Shown here: one piece after another, positions 55,117-64,000 of the stretch
How positions within the stretch are numbered: position 1 is the first letter of the stretch
Layout of the letters: the number at the start of each line of letters is the position of its first letter
Source of the DNA: Mucilaginibacter empetricola
GTDB taxonomy: Bacteria > Bacteroidota > Bacteroidia > Sphingobacteriales > Sphingobacteriaceae
Length of the DNA stretch: 64,000 nucleotides
NCBI RefSeq assembly: GCF_024808665.1
Contig: NZ_JANUBZ010000012.1
Coordinates: 124,001-188,000 of the forward strand
Direction of reading: 5' to 3'
Program-made: the position numbers and the translations under genes
Notes under the pieces: model-generated
Databases searched by the model: none
What the model was told of the DNA's origin: nothing
What the model saw: only the letters and a program-made list of their open reading frames with translations

Positions 55117-55860
55117 TTACAACATTCCCCCATCAACCGGAATTACCTGTCCGGTGATGTATGAAGCCATATCTGATGCCAGGAATACGCAGGCATTTGC
55201 TACGTCTTCTGTTTCGCCGCCACGTTTAAGCGGGATAGCCTGAGCCCATCCTTCAACCACTTTAGGGTCAAGCACTTCGGTCATTTCAGTTTTGATAAAG
55301 CCCGGTGCAACCACGTTAGTACGGATATTTCTTGAACCTAATTCTTTCGCTATCGATTTAGAAAAACCAATAATACCGGCTTTTGAAGCAGCATAGTTAG
55401 ACTGGCCTGCATTACCCTGCACACCTACAACAGAGCTCATGTTAATGAATACACCATTACGGTTTTTCATCATTATTTTTGATGCTGCTTTGGTAACGTT
55501 AAAAATTGATTTCAGGTTTACATCCATTACTTCATCCCAGTTCTCTTCCGTCATACGCATTAATAAGCCATCTTTGGTAATACCTGCGTTATTTACTACA
55601 ACGTGTAGCGTGCCAAAATCAGCAATAATATCGCTAATCAGTTTCTCGGCCTCATCAAATTTCGAAGCATCAGAACGGTAGCCTTTTACCTTGGTTCCAA
55701 ACTTTTGCAATTCCTGCTCTAAAGCCAGTCCTTTTTCTACAGATGATAAATAAGTAAAAGCAACATCAGCGCCATGTTCTGCAAACTTCTCAGCAATCTT
55801 ACGGCCTATTCCTTTTGATGCACCGGTAATCAGCGCTATTTTTCCTTCTAATAACTTCAT
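55117..55860 (-). CDS. fabG: 3-oxoacyl-[acyl-carrier-protein] reductase
   Basis: 247 residues, an SDR: cofactor loop TGASKGIGR, NNAGITKDGLLMRM, and the catalytic Ser-Tyr-Lys in INMSSVVGVQGNAGQSNYAASKAG, with GFIKTEMTEVL and GQVIPVDGGM at the end. It reduces the 3-oxoacyl-ACP intermediate in fatty acid synthesis with NADPH. A word array lies just downstream of its stop. Confidence 0.95.
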   Translation of the reverse strand: MKLLEGKIALITGASKGIGRKIAEKFAEHGADVAFTYLSSVEKGLALEQELQKFGTKVKGYRSDASKFDEAEKLISDIIADFGTLHVVVNNAGITKDGLLMRMTEENWDEVMDVNLKSIFNVTKAASKIMMKNRNGVFINMSSVVGVQGNAGQSNYAASKAGIIGFSKSIAKELGSRNIRTNVVAPGFIKTEMTEVLDPKVVEGWAQAIPLKRGGETEDVANACVFLASDMASYITGQVIPVDGGML

Positions 55861-56133
55861 TTTTATAAGATGATTTCGGGTGGCGAAGATAGGAATTTAG
55901 ACTGAAAATTAGAAAATACCATAAGCACGAAAGAATGCAGTTGGTTAAATGAATGTTAACTGAATAATTACACCGTTAAATTCATATTTACATTTGTTCC
56001 CTATTTGTTTACAAATGTTATATTGACAATATTTAATTAACTTCTATATTTGAAATAGCTGCAAGGCATTTCAATCCAATTATTTACACATTGATTATAA
56101 TGTGAGCCCGTGTTAATGCAACTTATATTAAAA

Positions 56134-57747
56134 ATGAAGAAAAGAACCATTCTCTCGCTTGCTTTTATTTTAGTTACCGCTGGTAAAACCTTTAGCCAGG
56201 TTAACAAAAATCCAATACCTGCAATAATTGAAAAGGACGGGCGACATGCCCTGCTGGTTGATGGGAAACCATTTTTAATATTAGGCGGCCAGGCGCATAA
56301 TTCAAGTGGCTGGCCAGCTATGCTTCCGCAGCTATGGTTGGCTGTTGAAAAGCTGCATGCCAATACGCTTGAAGTACCTGTTTATTGGGAGCAAATTGAG
56401 GCGCAGCGAGGCAAGTTTGATTTTTCTGTAGTTGATACCTTGCTTATCCAGGCACGTCAGCATAAGGTGCATTTGGTATTATTATGGTTTGCCACGTGGA
56501 AAAACGGCAGTAACCATTATATGCCTGAGTGGATGAAGCAGGATGCTGCCAAATATCCCAACGTAAGCGGTAAAGGCGGAAAGCACGTTGATTCGCCATC
56601 TCCCCATGCCAAAGCTACATTGGATGCTGATATAAATGCTTTTACAAAGGTGATGTACCATTTAAAACAAACTGACGCACAGCATACCGTGATCATGGTG
56701 CAGGTAGAAAACGAATCGGGCACATGGGATAGTGTAAGAGATTATTCACAAACGGCGCAAAAGTTATTTGAAGGCCCTGTACCTGCCGAACTATTGAAAC
56801 CGGAAGTACTCAAAGCGTTAAACCGCCCGACAAACGCTACAGGCACATGGCAACAGGTATTTGGCGATGATGCGGATGAATATTTTCATGCCTGGTCTGT
56901 TGCCAAATTTGTGGGACAAGTCGCGGCTGCCGGAAAAGCAGTATATCCTTTGCCTTTGTATGTAAACGCTGCCTTGCGCGATCCGCTGACCAATCCCAAG
57001 GCTACCAATTACGAAAGCGGCGGTCCTACCGATAATGTGATTCCTATTTGGAAAGCTGCGGCACCAACTATCGATCTTTTGGCACCTGATATTTATCTAT
57101 CAGGCAGCGAAAAGGTTTTAAAAGTGATTGAACTTTATAGCCGCCCAGACAATACGCTTTTTGTGCCCGAAGCAGGGTTAATTCCGGATAATGCGAAATA
57201 TCTATATGATGTAATTGCACATGGTGGAATCGGTTTTTCACCTTTCGGAATAGATGACAACGGACAGGGCAAAAAGCCCGCCGAGATAGCAGAAAAACTG
57301 GCTCCCTTTGCACAGGAATATGCCGCTGCTACCCCAATGATGCGCGAACTGGCCACATGGGCTTTTGAAGGAAAAATAAAAGCAGTTGTTGAGCACGATG
57401 ATCAAGCGAAACAAACTATTGATTTAGGAACATGGCAGACTGTGGTGACTTTTGGCAGCAGAAATGGGGGCCAAACAAAAGCCAATGCCCAGCCCTATTG
57501 TAAATTAATGATTGTTCAATTGAGCGAGAATAAATTTATCCTGATGGGTACACAATGCCATGTCACCTTTAAACCTACAGGTGCTAATGCCGACAAAGCG
57601 TGGCAATACCTTAAAGTAGAAGAAGGCTATTATAAAAACGGCGTATTTAAAGCATTACGTATCCTTAATGGTGATGAAACAGACTGGGGAGGCCCTGCTT
57701 TTGGTGATCAGCCTACGGTATTGCGGGTAAGTGTGGTGGTGAGGTAA
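56134..57747 (+). CDS. Secreted beta-galactosidase-like enzyme with DUF5597
   Basis: 537 residues from ATG at 56134; eight extra upstream codons precede a less likely start. Signal peptide MKKRTILSLAFILVTAGKTFS cleaved before QVNKN. GH35/GH42-like TIM barrel: LVDGKPFLILGGQAHNSSGW, NTLEVPVYWEQIEAQRGKFDF, VQVENESG (acid/base Glu) and FVPEAGL (nucleophile Glu). The C-terminal part (about 400-537) is the DUF5597 region. Likely a beta-galactosidase-type enzyme acting in the periplasm or outside; the substrate is not certain. Confidence 0.88.
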   Translation: MKKRTILSLAFILVTAGKTFSQVNKNPIPAIIEKDGRHALLVDGKPFLILGGQAHNSSGWPAMLPQLWLAVEKLHANTLEVPVYWEQIEAQRGKFDFSVVDTLLIQARQHKVHLVLLWFATWKNGSNHYMPEWMKQDAAKYPNVSGKGGKHVDSPSPHAKATLDADINAFTKVMYHLKQTDAQHTVIMVQVENESGTWDSVRDYSQTAQKLFEGPVPAELLKPEVLKALNRPTNATGTWQQVFGDDADEYFHAWSVAKFVGQVAAAGKAVYPLPLYVNAALRDPLTNPKATNYESGGPTDNVIPIWKAAAPTIDLLAPDIYLSGSEKVLKVIELYSRPDNTLFVPEAGLIPDNAKYLYDVIAHGGIGFSPFGIDDNGQGKKPAEIAEKLAPFAQEYAAATPMMRELATWAFEGKIKAVVEHDDQAKQTIDLGTWQTVVTFGSRNGGQTKANAQPYCKLMIVQLSENKFILMGTQCHVTFKPTGANADKAWQYLKVEEGYYKNGVFKALRILNGDETDWGGPAFGDQPTVLRVSVVVR

Positions 57748-57792
57748 GTCTTTCTATAAGTGGTATTGCGGTTTATTGGAGACAGCTCATTC

Positions 57793-57981
57793 GATGTTCG
57801 GAAGATAAAAAAAGGGTGTCATACAGAGGCTCTCGAAGTATGTGGGCAAAGGCCTGGCACGTCTTGCTTTTACGTTTGGCATCGGCGGCAATACATTGGC
57901 GTATGCCCCACGCACACTCTTCGAGCACCTCAGAGTGACACCCAATATTCGATATTGGTAAAAAACCCATCTTCCGAGCAT
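57793..57981. repeat. Palindromic repeat element, copy 2
   Basis: GATGTTCGGAAGAT (57793-57806) and ATCTTCCGAGCAT (57969-57981) are the outer inverted ends; the inner pair, 57814-57838 with 57919-57943, is the same as in copy 1 at 5021-5250. The core matches copy 1 throughout (GGGTGTCAT, TGTGGGCAA, CATTGGCGTAT, GTGACACCC). It lies between the DUF5597 gene and the cobalamin riboswitch. Confidence 0.82.
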
Positions 57982-58073
57982 TTGTAGCAACAAACCAACA
58001 ATGGCAATAGTCTTTTCTATCTTACAATCTTATTATCTATATTTACACCCAGTTCTTTACTTTAATTTTCAAC

Positions 58074-58250
58074 AGTGAGGTTTCCGGGTGTGATATCCGG
58101 AATGAAAAAGGAACCGTGTGTAAATCACGGGCTGTCGCGCAACTGTAAGTAACACAAAAGGTTGTTGCCTTTAACAATGTCCATTGCTCAATTCACCGGG
58201 TAGAGAAGGACGGCAACAATGTTACGAGCCAGGATACTTGCCCTCTGTTT
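58074..58250 (+). promoter_or_regulatory. Cobalamin riboswitch upstream of metE
   Basis: Typical aptamer pieces in order: GAGGTTTCCGGGTGTGATAT (P1/P2 side), GGAACCGTGTGTAAATCACG, GGCTGTCGCGCAACTGTAAG, and GAGCCAGGATACTTGCCCTC at 58226-58245, which contains the conserved B12 box. It precedes a cobalamin-independent methionine synthase, so B12 should repress metE when the B12-dependent enzyme can work. A downstream hairpin candidate (AAAGGAT with ATCC-TTATG, about 58289-58334) may form the expression platform. Confidence 0.93.
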
Positions 58251-58394
58251 AAGACAATGCTTTCGCGTTTTGAAGCAGTAGTCAGAGCATAAAGGATAGG
58301 CAGGGTATTTCCACACCTCAAGCATCCTTATGTCTTTTATTACCATTTCCTCCGAAAGCATACCGAAAACCGTAAGGAGCATTAATTCAATTTA

Positions 58395-60728
58395 ATGTTT
58401 AACCAAAAAAGTTTTATGCGTATGCTCAAAAACAACCTCGGCTACCCACGTGTGGGTGCCCATCGTGAACTCAAAAAGGCCAGTGAACAATACTGGTCGG
58501 GCAAAATCAACACCAAAGAATTATTTGCTGTTGCCCGTACTATCCGCGAACAAAACTGGAAATTACAGCAGAATGCAGGCATCGACCTTGTCCCTTGTAA
58601 TGATTTCAGCTTTTACGACCAGGTGCTGGATACTTCGTTAATGCTGGGTGTTATCCCGGCAAGGTATAACGACATCCTCATCAAAAATGAAAACAATAAA
58701 GAGATTGATCTTTATTTTGCCATGGCACGCGGTTATCAAAAAGATGGACTGGACATCACAGCTATGGAGATGACCAAGTGGTTTGACACCAATTACCATT
58801 ACATTGTTCCTGAATTTACAAAAAACCAGGAATTCCGTGTATTTTCTGAAAAGGTTTTTGAAGAATTTAACCTGGCTAAACATGTTACCGGTACTATCCC
58901 TAAACCGGTATTAATTGGCCCTGTATCTTACCTTTTATTAGGTAAAGAAAAAGAAGGCGGCTTTGAAAAGATCGATCTGATCAAAAAAATTGTGCCAGTT
59001 TATATCAGCATCTTAAAGCGATTAAAAAAAGAAGGTGCGGTTTGGATTCAACTGGATGAGCCGTTCCTGGCAATGGACCTTTCCCAAAAAGAAAAAGAAG
59101 CCTTTGTATACGCTTACAAAGAAATTAAAAAGGAATGCCCTGAAATAAAGACCCTACTTACTACCTATTTTGAAGGCCTGAATGAAAACACATCCTTTGC
59201 TGTTAATTTACCAATAGATGCCTTGCATATTGACCTTGTGAGGGCGCCAAAACAACTGGATTCCGTGTTAACCCAAATACCAAGAAACCTCATTTTATCA
59301 TTAGGTGTAATTGATGGCCGCAACATCTGGAAAAATGATTACACCAGCTCGCTGGCACATATCAAAAAGGCAGTAGCTGTTATTGGCAAAGAGCGTGTAA
59401 TGATAGCTCCGAGCTCTTCGTTATTGCATACCCCGTTTGATCTGGATCTGGAAACAGCTATCAATCCTGAAATTAAAAACTGGATGGCTTTTGCCAAACA
59501 AAAACTGAATGAGGTTAACGAATTAAGCGAGATAATTGAAGGCAACAACGCCCTGTTGATAAACAATTTAAAGACTATTTCAACCCGTAATCTGTCCACA
59601 TTAATTCATAAGCAGGGAATTAAAAAACGGGTATCTGCAATTGCCGATACCGACGCAAGCCGCGACAATGAATTTACGGTAAGGCAGAAAATACAGCAGC
59701 AAAACTTCGGGCTACCCCTGTTTCCTACAACTACCATTGGCTCGTTCCCGCAAACGGATGATATCCGCCAGTTAAGGGCAAGGCTAAAGAAAAATGAAAT
59801 TACTCAGGAGGAATATGATGCCGAAATTGAACTCGCTACTGTTGCCGCCATTCGCTGGCAGGAAGAAATAGGCATTGATGTTTTGGTGCATGGCGAGTTT
59901 GAGCGTAATGATATGGTGGAGTATTTTGGCGAGCAGCTTGATGGCTTTTTATTCACTAAAAACGGATGGGTACAAAGCTACGGCAGCCGTTGTGTTAAAC
60001 CGCCGGTTATTTATGGTGATGTTAGTCGCCCTAAGGATATGACGGTGCGCTGGAGCAGCTTTGCGCAGGCCAATACCAAAAAATTGATGAAAGGCATGCT
60101 TACTGGCCCGGTAACTATTTTGCAATGGTCATTTGTGAGGGTTGATCAGCCAAGATCCGAAACTACTAATCAAATAGCATTAGCTATCCGCGACGAAGTG
60201 GTTGCTTTGGAACAGGCAGGCATCAAAGTAATACAGATAGATGAGCCAGCCATTCGCGAAGGTTTACCATTGCGCAAGGCAGACAGAGCCAACTATTTAG
60301 ACTGGGCGGTAAAAGCTTTCCGTATTTCTGCAAGTGGCGTAAAAGACGAAACGCAGATACATACCCACATGTGCTACAGCGAGTTTAATGATATTATTGA
60401 GCACATTGCCCATATGGATGCCGATGTGATTACCATTGAAACTTCGCGCTCGCAAATGGAGCTTTTGGCAGCCTTTGCTGACTTTAAATATCCAAACGAA
60501 ATTGGACCAGGTGTTTACGATATCCATTCGCCAAGGATACCCTCGGTTGAAGAGATTGCGAGCCTGCTCGAAAAAGCAGCAGCTTTATTACCAGTCGGAA
60601 ACATTTGGGTAAATCCAGACTGCGGTTTAAAAACACGCAAATGGCCCGAAACACAGGCAGCACTCATTAACATGGTAAGTGCTGCAAAAGCTGCAAGGCA
60701 GAAAATTGTAGCCGATATAGTTATTTAA
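58395..60728 (+). CDS. metE: Cobalamin-independent methionine synthase
   Basis: 777 residues from the first ATG; the homologous start may be the ATG nine codons on (LKNNLGYPRVGAHRELKKA). N-terminal and C-terminal MetE barrels. Zinc ligands are His658 and Cys660 in THMCYSEF and Cys743 in NPDCGLKTRKW; GEFERNDMVEYFGE and QIDEPAIREGLPLR contact substrates. It methylates homocysteine from 5-methyl-THF-triglutamate. Controlled by the cobalamin riboswitch upstream. A terminator follows. Confidence 0.97.
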   Translation: MFNQKSFMRMLKNNLGYPRVGAHRELKKASEQYWSGKINTKELFAVARTIREQNWKLQQNAGIDLVPCNDFSFYDQVLDTSLMLGVIPARYNDILIKNENNKEIDLYFAMARGYQKDGLDITAMEMTKWFDTNYHYIVPEFTKNQEFRVFSEKVFEEFNLAKHVTGTIPKPVLIGPVSYLLLGKEKEGGFEKIDLIKKIVPVYISILKRLKKEGAVWIQLDEPFLAMDLSQKEKEAFVYAYKEIKKECPEIKTLLTTYFEGLNENTSFAVNLPIDALHIDLVRAPKQLDSVLTQIPRNLILSLGVIDGRNIWKNDYTSSLAHIKKAVAVIGKERVMIAPSSSLLHTPFDLDLETAINPEIKNWMAFAKQKLNEVNELSEIIEGNNALLINNLKTISTRNLSTLIHKQGIKKRVSAIADTDASRDNEFTVRQKIQQQNFGLPLFPTTTIGSFPQTDDIRQLRARLKKNEITQEEYDAEIELATVAAIRWQEEIGIDVLVHGEFERNDMVEYFGEQLDGFLFTKNGWVQSYGSRCVKPPVIYGDVSRPKDMTVRWSSFAQANTKKLMKGMLTGPVTILQWSFVRVDQPRSETTNQIALAIRDEVVALEQAGIKVIQIDEPAIREGLPLRKADRANYLDWAVKAFRISASGVKDETQIHTHMCYSEFNDIIEHIAHMDADVITIETSRSQMELLAAFADFKYPNEIGPGVYDIHSPRIPSVEEIASLLEKAAALLPVGNIWVNPDCGLKTRKWPETQAALINMVSAAKAARQKIVADIVI

Positions 60729-60736
60729 CTTACAAG

Positions 60737-60774
60737 AACCGCTGTGCCTTTATCATAAGCGACACAGCGGTTTT
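60737..60774 (+). terminator. Rho-independent terminator of metE
   Basis: AACCGCTGTG (60737-60746) pairs with CACAGCGGTT (60763-60772), followed by TT and more T. It lies nine bases after the metE stop. Confidence 0.85.
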
Positions 60775-60786
60775 ATATTATTTGTT

Positions 60787-61026
60787 ATGGCTAATCACGA
60801 AGAAAAATATTGTCCGCGATGCAATTCTCCCTTTGAATGTAAGGTGGGCAGCATCATACAATGTCAGTGCCACGGGTTTACATTTTCTGATGCAGAAAAA
60901 GACTATATCCGCGCTACTTATGCAGATTGTCTGTGTCGGGCATGTCTGGGGGCTATGAAGCATGAAATGAATTATATCGTTATTAAAAAGAAAATAGAAG
61001 CCATACTTGCCAACAAAAAAGAATGA
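60787..61026 (+). CDS. CWC-type cysteine-rich protein
   Basis: 79 residues with the Cys_rich_CWC pattern: YCPRCNSPFECKVGS, IIQCQCHGF and CLCRACLGAMK. The eight Cys suggest two bound zinc ions. Function unknown; common in Bacteroidota. It overlaps the following thioesterase gene by 4 bases. A paralogue lies at 61887-62090 on the other strand. Confidence 0.82.
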   Translation: MANHEEKYCPRCNSPFECKVGSIIQCQCHGFTFSDAEKDYIRATYADCLCRACLGAMKHEMNYIVIKKKIEAILANKKE

Positions 61027-61409
61027 ACATTGAAGAAAGAATAAACAGATCAGAAACAAGAATTTTTAAAGCGGTATTTCCCAATACTACTAATCATTAC
61101 GACACCTTATTTGGCGGTACCGCCATGCACATGATGGATGAAGTGGCTTTTATTACGGCAACCCGTTTCAGCAGGCAAATAATGGTAACCGTAAGCAGCG
61201 ATAAAATCGATTTTAAAAAACCTATCCCGGCAGGAAGCATTGTTGAACTGGTGGGCCGGGTTATTCATATTGGCAATACCAGCCTAAAAGTAGGTGTGGA
61301 AATTTATGTAGAGCAAATGTATGCCGAGGGCAGGGAACTGGCCGTGCATGGTGATTTTACTTTTGTGGCTATTGACGAACATAAAAAGCCGGTGAAAATT
61401 ATTAAATAA
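61023..61409 (+). CDS. YciA-type acyl-CoA thioesterase
   Basis: 128 residues of the hotdog fold: VFPNTTNHYDTLFGGTAMHMMDEVAFITATRF, with the catalytic Asp in MMDEV, and SDKIDFKKPIPAGSIVELVGRV. Members cleave acyl-CoA thioesters. Overlaps the upstream CWC gene by 4 bases; the PTPS gene follows nine bases downstream, so 60787-61838 is likely one operon. Confidence 0.9.
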   Translation: MNIEERINRSETRIFKAVFPNTTNHYDTLFGGTAMHMMDEVAFITATRFSRQIMVTVSSDKIDFKKPIPAGSIVELVGRVIHIGNTSLKVGVEIYVEQMYAEGRELAVHGDFTFVAIDEHKKPVKIIK

Positions 61410-61418
61410 ATATCCGGG

Positions 61419-61838
61419 ATGTTGATATATATAACCCGCAGGGAGCATTTTAACGCTGCTCACAGAATGTATCGGGAAGAATGGAGCGCTGAGAAAAACG
61501 TGGAAGTATTTGGCAAATGTGCAAACCCCAACTGGCACGGCCATAATTATAACCTTTTTGTAACCCTAAAAGGCCATGTTGATTATACAAAAGCTTACCT
61601 GATGGATTTGAAAGAATTAAAAGCAATCATAAATAAGCACATAATTGAAAAGCTTGACCATAAAAACCTTAACCTGGATGTTGCTTTTATGAAAGGAAAA
61701 ATGGCTACTACCGAATTGCTGTGTATCGAAATTTTCAACCAACTGAAAACGCCCATAGAGGATAATGAAGGTGTCTTTTTACACTCCGTAAAGCTATATG
61801 AAACTGAAAATAACTCGGCCGAATATTTTGGTGGATAG
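61419..61838 (+). CDS. 6-pyruvoyl-tetrahydropterin synthase-type enzyme
   Basis: 139 residues of the COG0720 family. Zinc-binding His in HFNAAHRMY and the pair in WHGHNYN; catalytic Cys in GKCANPNWHGHNY, i.e. a C-x5-H-x-H motif as in animal PTPS, not the C-x3-H-x-H of QueD. DHKNLNLD carries a later catalytic His. It converts dihydroneopterin triphosphate, probably to 6-pyruvoyl-tetrahydropterin or a related pterin. No queuosine genes are adjacent. Confidence 0.85.
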   Translation: MLIYITRREHFNAAHRMYREEWSAEKNVEVFGKCANPNWHGHNYNLFVTLKGHVDYTKAYLMDLKELKAIINKHIIEKLDHKNLNLDVAFMKGKMATTELLCIEIFNQLKTPIEDNEGVFLHSVKLYETENNSAEYFGG

Positions 61839-61886
61839 AACTATGCACGTAACACGCGTGCGCCAGCGATGAGGGAGCGAAAGATT

Positions 61887-62090
61887 TCAACTTGCTATTA
61901 GTTCACGATACTCTGCCTGTAAAGCCAGCAAGCAAGCAGCACACATACATCCCTCGTAGTTTTCGCTGATGTATTGTACTTCGTTTAAATTTAACTGTAC
62001 CACACTACACTGGCATTTGGTGTAAGAATTTGCCTTACATTCAATGCCAGTACCACATCGCTCGCAGAGGATAATTTCGTGTTTGATCAT
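61887..62090 (-). CDS. CWC-type cysteine-rich protein, second copy
   Basis: 67 residues: LCERCGTGIECKANSYTKCQCS and CMCAACLLALQ, the same eight-Cys pattern as the protein at 60787-61026. Separate strand, so not in that operon. A word array lies upstream, before the ribonucleotide reductase gene. Confidence 0.8.
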   Translation of the reverse strand: MIKHEIILCERCGTGIECKANSYTKCQCSVVQLNLNEVQYISENYEGCMCAACLLALQAEYRELIAS

Positions 62091-62097
62091 GCTTGTT

Positions 62098-62240
62098 TAG
62101 TCTATGGTCGATAGTCCATGGTTAATATTAATGCGTTAAAAATAAGCATAAATTAAAAAGACCATAGTCATGATTATCAGATTTTACGCTGAAACCAGAC
62201 TATGGTCTGTCGTCCAAAAACTATGGACTAAAAATCTATG
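62098..62240. repeat. Short-word inverted array between the CWC gene and nrdA (GTCTATGGTC type)
   Basis: TAGTCTATGGTCGATAGTCC and ATGGTTAAT at 62098-62126; GACCATAGTC at 62160-62169; AGACTATGGTCTGTCGTCC and CTATGGACTA up to 62230, then AAAATC and the nrdA stop (62236-62238). TAGTCCAT (62112-62119) is complementary to ATGGACTA (62223-62230). Confidence 0.65.
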
Positions 62241-64000
62241 ATGAGCAGGTTACGCAACCTTCTTCCATTGAGCAACTTGGGCCTTCTGGTATTTCATCAG
62301 CAACCTGATCAACCACTTCTGGTATAACAGGCTCCATGTTTTTACCGCCTTGATTTTCAACTGTAAATTTAACTGCTTGCGAAGCTGCCTGTGTACGCAG
62401 GTAGTACATACCTGTTTTAAGGCCTTTCTTCCATGCGTAAAAGTGCATTGAAGTCAGTTTTGATGCGTTTGGCTGGTTAATAAACAGGTTAAGCGATTGC
62501 GACTGGCAGATATAGGCACCTCTGTCGGCAGCCATATCAATAATGGTACGCATCTTTATTTCCCAAACAGTTTTGTACAAATCCTTAATCTCCTGTGGAA
62601 TTTCAGCAATATCCTGTACAGACCCGTTTGCAGTGATGATCTTATCTTTCATTGCAGGGGTCCATAAACCAAGGTTTACCAGGTCGCGCAGCAGGTGTTT
62701 GTTAACAATCACAAACTCACCGCTCAGTACCCTGCGGGTGTAAATGTTGGAGGTATACGGCTCAAAACACTCGTTGTTACCCAATATCTGTGAGGTTGAC
62801 GCAGTTGGCATTGGTGCAACTAATAAGGAGTTACGTACACCGTGATTCATTACATCTAAACGCAGATTTTCCCAATCCCAACGACCACTTTCAGGCGTTA
62901 CGTTCCACAAATCAAACTGGAATTTTCCTTTTGATAATGGCGATCCTTTAAAGGTTTCGTAAGCACCGTCTTTTATAGCTAAATCCTTTGAAGCGGTCAT
63001 TGATGCAAAGTAGATGGTTTCAAATATCTCTATGTTCAGTTTCTTTGCTTCTGCGCTTTCAAATGGTAAACGGAGCAGGATAAATGCATCAGCTAAACCC
63101 TGTACACCTAAACCCACCGGGCGGTGACGCAAGTTTGAATATTCGGCTTCCTTAACCGGGTAGTAATTACCGTCAATCACCTTGTTAAGATTTAAAGTAG
63201 CCTGGTAAGTTACTTCATATAACTTATCGTGATCAAATATACCTTCTCTTACAAAGCGTGGCAATGCAATTGAGGCAAGGTTACAAACCGCTATTTCATC
63301 AGGCGAAGTGTACTCAATAATTTCGGTACAAAGGTTTGAACTTTTTATGGTACCTAAGTTTTGCTGATTTGATTTACCGTTGGCAGCATCCTTGTATAAC
63401 AGGTATGGTGTACCAGTTTCTACCTGGGCATCTAATACAGCAAACCAAAGTTCCTGTGCTTTTATTACTTTACGGGCACGGCCTTCTCTTTCATACCTGG
63501 TATAAAGGTCTTCAAATTCTTTACCCCAGCAATCTGCCAATCCTGGTGCTTCATGAGGGCAGAATAAGCTCCAGTCTTCATTAGCTTCCACACGCTGCAT
63601 AAACAAGTCAGATACCCAAAGGGCATAAAACAAGTCACGTGCACGCATTTCTTCTTTACCGTGGTTTTTACGCAGATCTAAAAATTCAAATATATCAGCA
63701 TGCCATGGCTCTAGATAAATAGCAAAAGCGCCTTTACGCTTGCCACCACCCTGATCAACATAACGGGCAGTATCATTAAATACACGCAGCATTGGAATAA
63801 TACCGTTACTGGTACCGTTAGTACCGCTGATGTATGATCCTGTAGCCCTTACATTGTGGATGCTAAGACCTATACCGCCTGCGCTTTGTGATATTTTAGC
63901 TGTTTGTTTCAGTGTATCATAAATCCCGTCAATACTGTCATCCTTCATAGAGATTAAGAAGCATGATGACATCTGCGGTTTTGGCGTACCGGCGTTAAAC
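62236..64000 (-). CDS. nrdA: Class I ribonucleotide reductase large subunit (cut by window edge)
   Basis: At least 587 residues; the N-terminal part and start lie beyond 64000, where the frame continues upstream of the first visible Met as [13 protein letters not shown]. That Cys is the first redox Cys; the thiyl-radical Cys lies in SSNLCTEI with Asn and Glu around it, the second redox Cys in AVCNLASI, and the C-terminal tail EEGCVTCSS holds the reducible pair. It reduces ribonucleoside diphosphates with the NrdB radical subunit, which is not in view. The word array follows its stop. Confidence 0.95.
   Translation of the reverse strand, partial: FNAGTPKPQMSSCFLISMKDDSIDGIYDTLKQTAKISQSAGGIGLSIHNVRATGSYISGTNGTSNGIIPMLRVFNDTARYVDQGGGKRKGAFAIYLEPWHADIFEFLDLRKNHGKEEMRARDLFYALWVSDLFMQRVEANEDWSLFCPHEAPGLADCWGKEFEDLYTRYEREGRARKVIKAQELWFAVLDAQVETGTPYLLYKDAANGKSNQQNLGTIKSSNLCTEIIEYTSPDEIAVCNLASIALPRFVREGIFDHDKLYEVTYQATLNLNKVIDGNYYPVKEAEYSNLRHRPVGLGVQGLADAFILLRLPFESAEAKKLNIEIFETIYFASMTASKDLAIKDGAYETFKGSPLSKGKFQFDLWNVTPESGRWDWENLRLDVMNHGVRNSLLVAPMPTASTSQILGNNECFEPYTSNIYTRRVLSGEFVIVNKHLLRDLVNLGLWTPAMKDKIITANGSVQDIAEIPQEIKDLYKTVWEIKMRTIIDMAADRGAYICQSQSLNLFINQPNASKLTSMHFYAWKKGLKTGMYYLRTQAASQAVKFTVENQGGKNMEPVIPEVVDQVADEIPEGPSCSMEEGCVTCSS

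Noticed and set aside
57760..58382. Short open frames across the riboswitch and palindromic element
   Set aside because: The region is explained by structured RNA and repeat symmetry.

Overview
The window comes from the chromosome of a Sphingobacteriaceae-like member of the Bacteroidota; Mucilaginibacter or Pedobacter is my best guess from gene content alone. Supporting signs are the purN-purH-mreB-mreC-mreD-PBP2-RodA block, DUF2851, DUF983 and CWC-type small proteins, CbpM/CbpA, secreted GH13/GH16 enzymes, LytTR and orphan REC regulators, weak ribosome-binding sites, and -7 boxes of the TAnnTTTG type. Both edges cut genes: a KaiB-like protein at base 1 and a class I ribonucleotide reductase large subunit at base 64000.

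Layout. 1-5013: kaiB and a PAS histidine kinase, then an acyltransferase/LytS/LytTR operon. 5021-5250: a 230-bp palindromic element. 5315-9224: enoyl-CoA hydratase family protein, a membrane-anchored MutS-like ATPase, CbpM and a DnaJ-type co-chaperone. 9316-10640: three small exported His- or Pro-rich proteins and a cupin. 10805-21340: an accessory stretch of small enzymes and hypothetical proteins, an AraC regulator with phased operator-like repeats, a hybrid histidine kinase and a His/Asp-rich lipoprotein. 21423-26445: GH16, a toxin/antitoxin pair whose toxin is broken by a nonsense codon, a Tat-exported NIF3 protein, a GH13 lipoprotein and an orphan response regulator. 26711-36750: thymidine kinase, an acidic hypothetical protein, and the cell-shape operon with purine genes. 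36946-43659: two dehydrogenases, a second orphan regulator, RluA-type pseudouridine synthase, panB and carA. 43746-44375: an A-rich, apparently acquired HEPN-like gene. 44781-51589: ABC exporter, enolase, lspA, RhlE-type helicase and a FtsB/DivIC protein. 51641-57747: acyltransferase, a VWA membrane protein, fabG and a secreted beta-galactosidase-like enzyme. 57793-60728: the second palindromic element and a cobalamin riboswitch in front of metE. 60787-64000: two CWC-type Cys-rich proteins, thioesterase, PTPS and nrdA.

The most unusual signal is non-coding. At least eight intergenic spacers are largely filled by degenerate reiterations of short words, often followed by the same words in reverse complement, and they commonly start at or next to a stop codon. 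Most spacers use their own word, but pairs of distant spacers share exact 10-11-mers. Coding capacity, ordinary terminators and CRISPR do not explain this pattern. Classical palindromic repeats and normal rho-independent terminators are also present and are listed separately.
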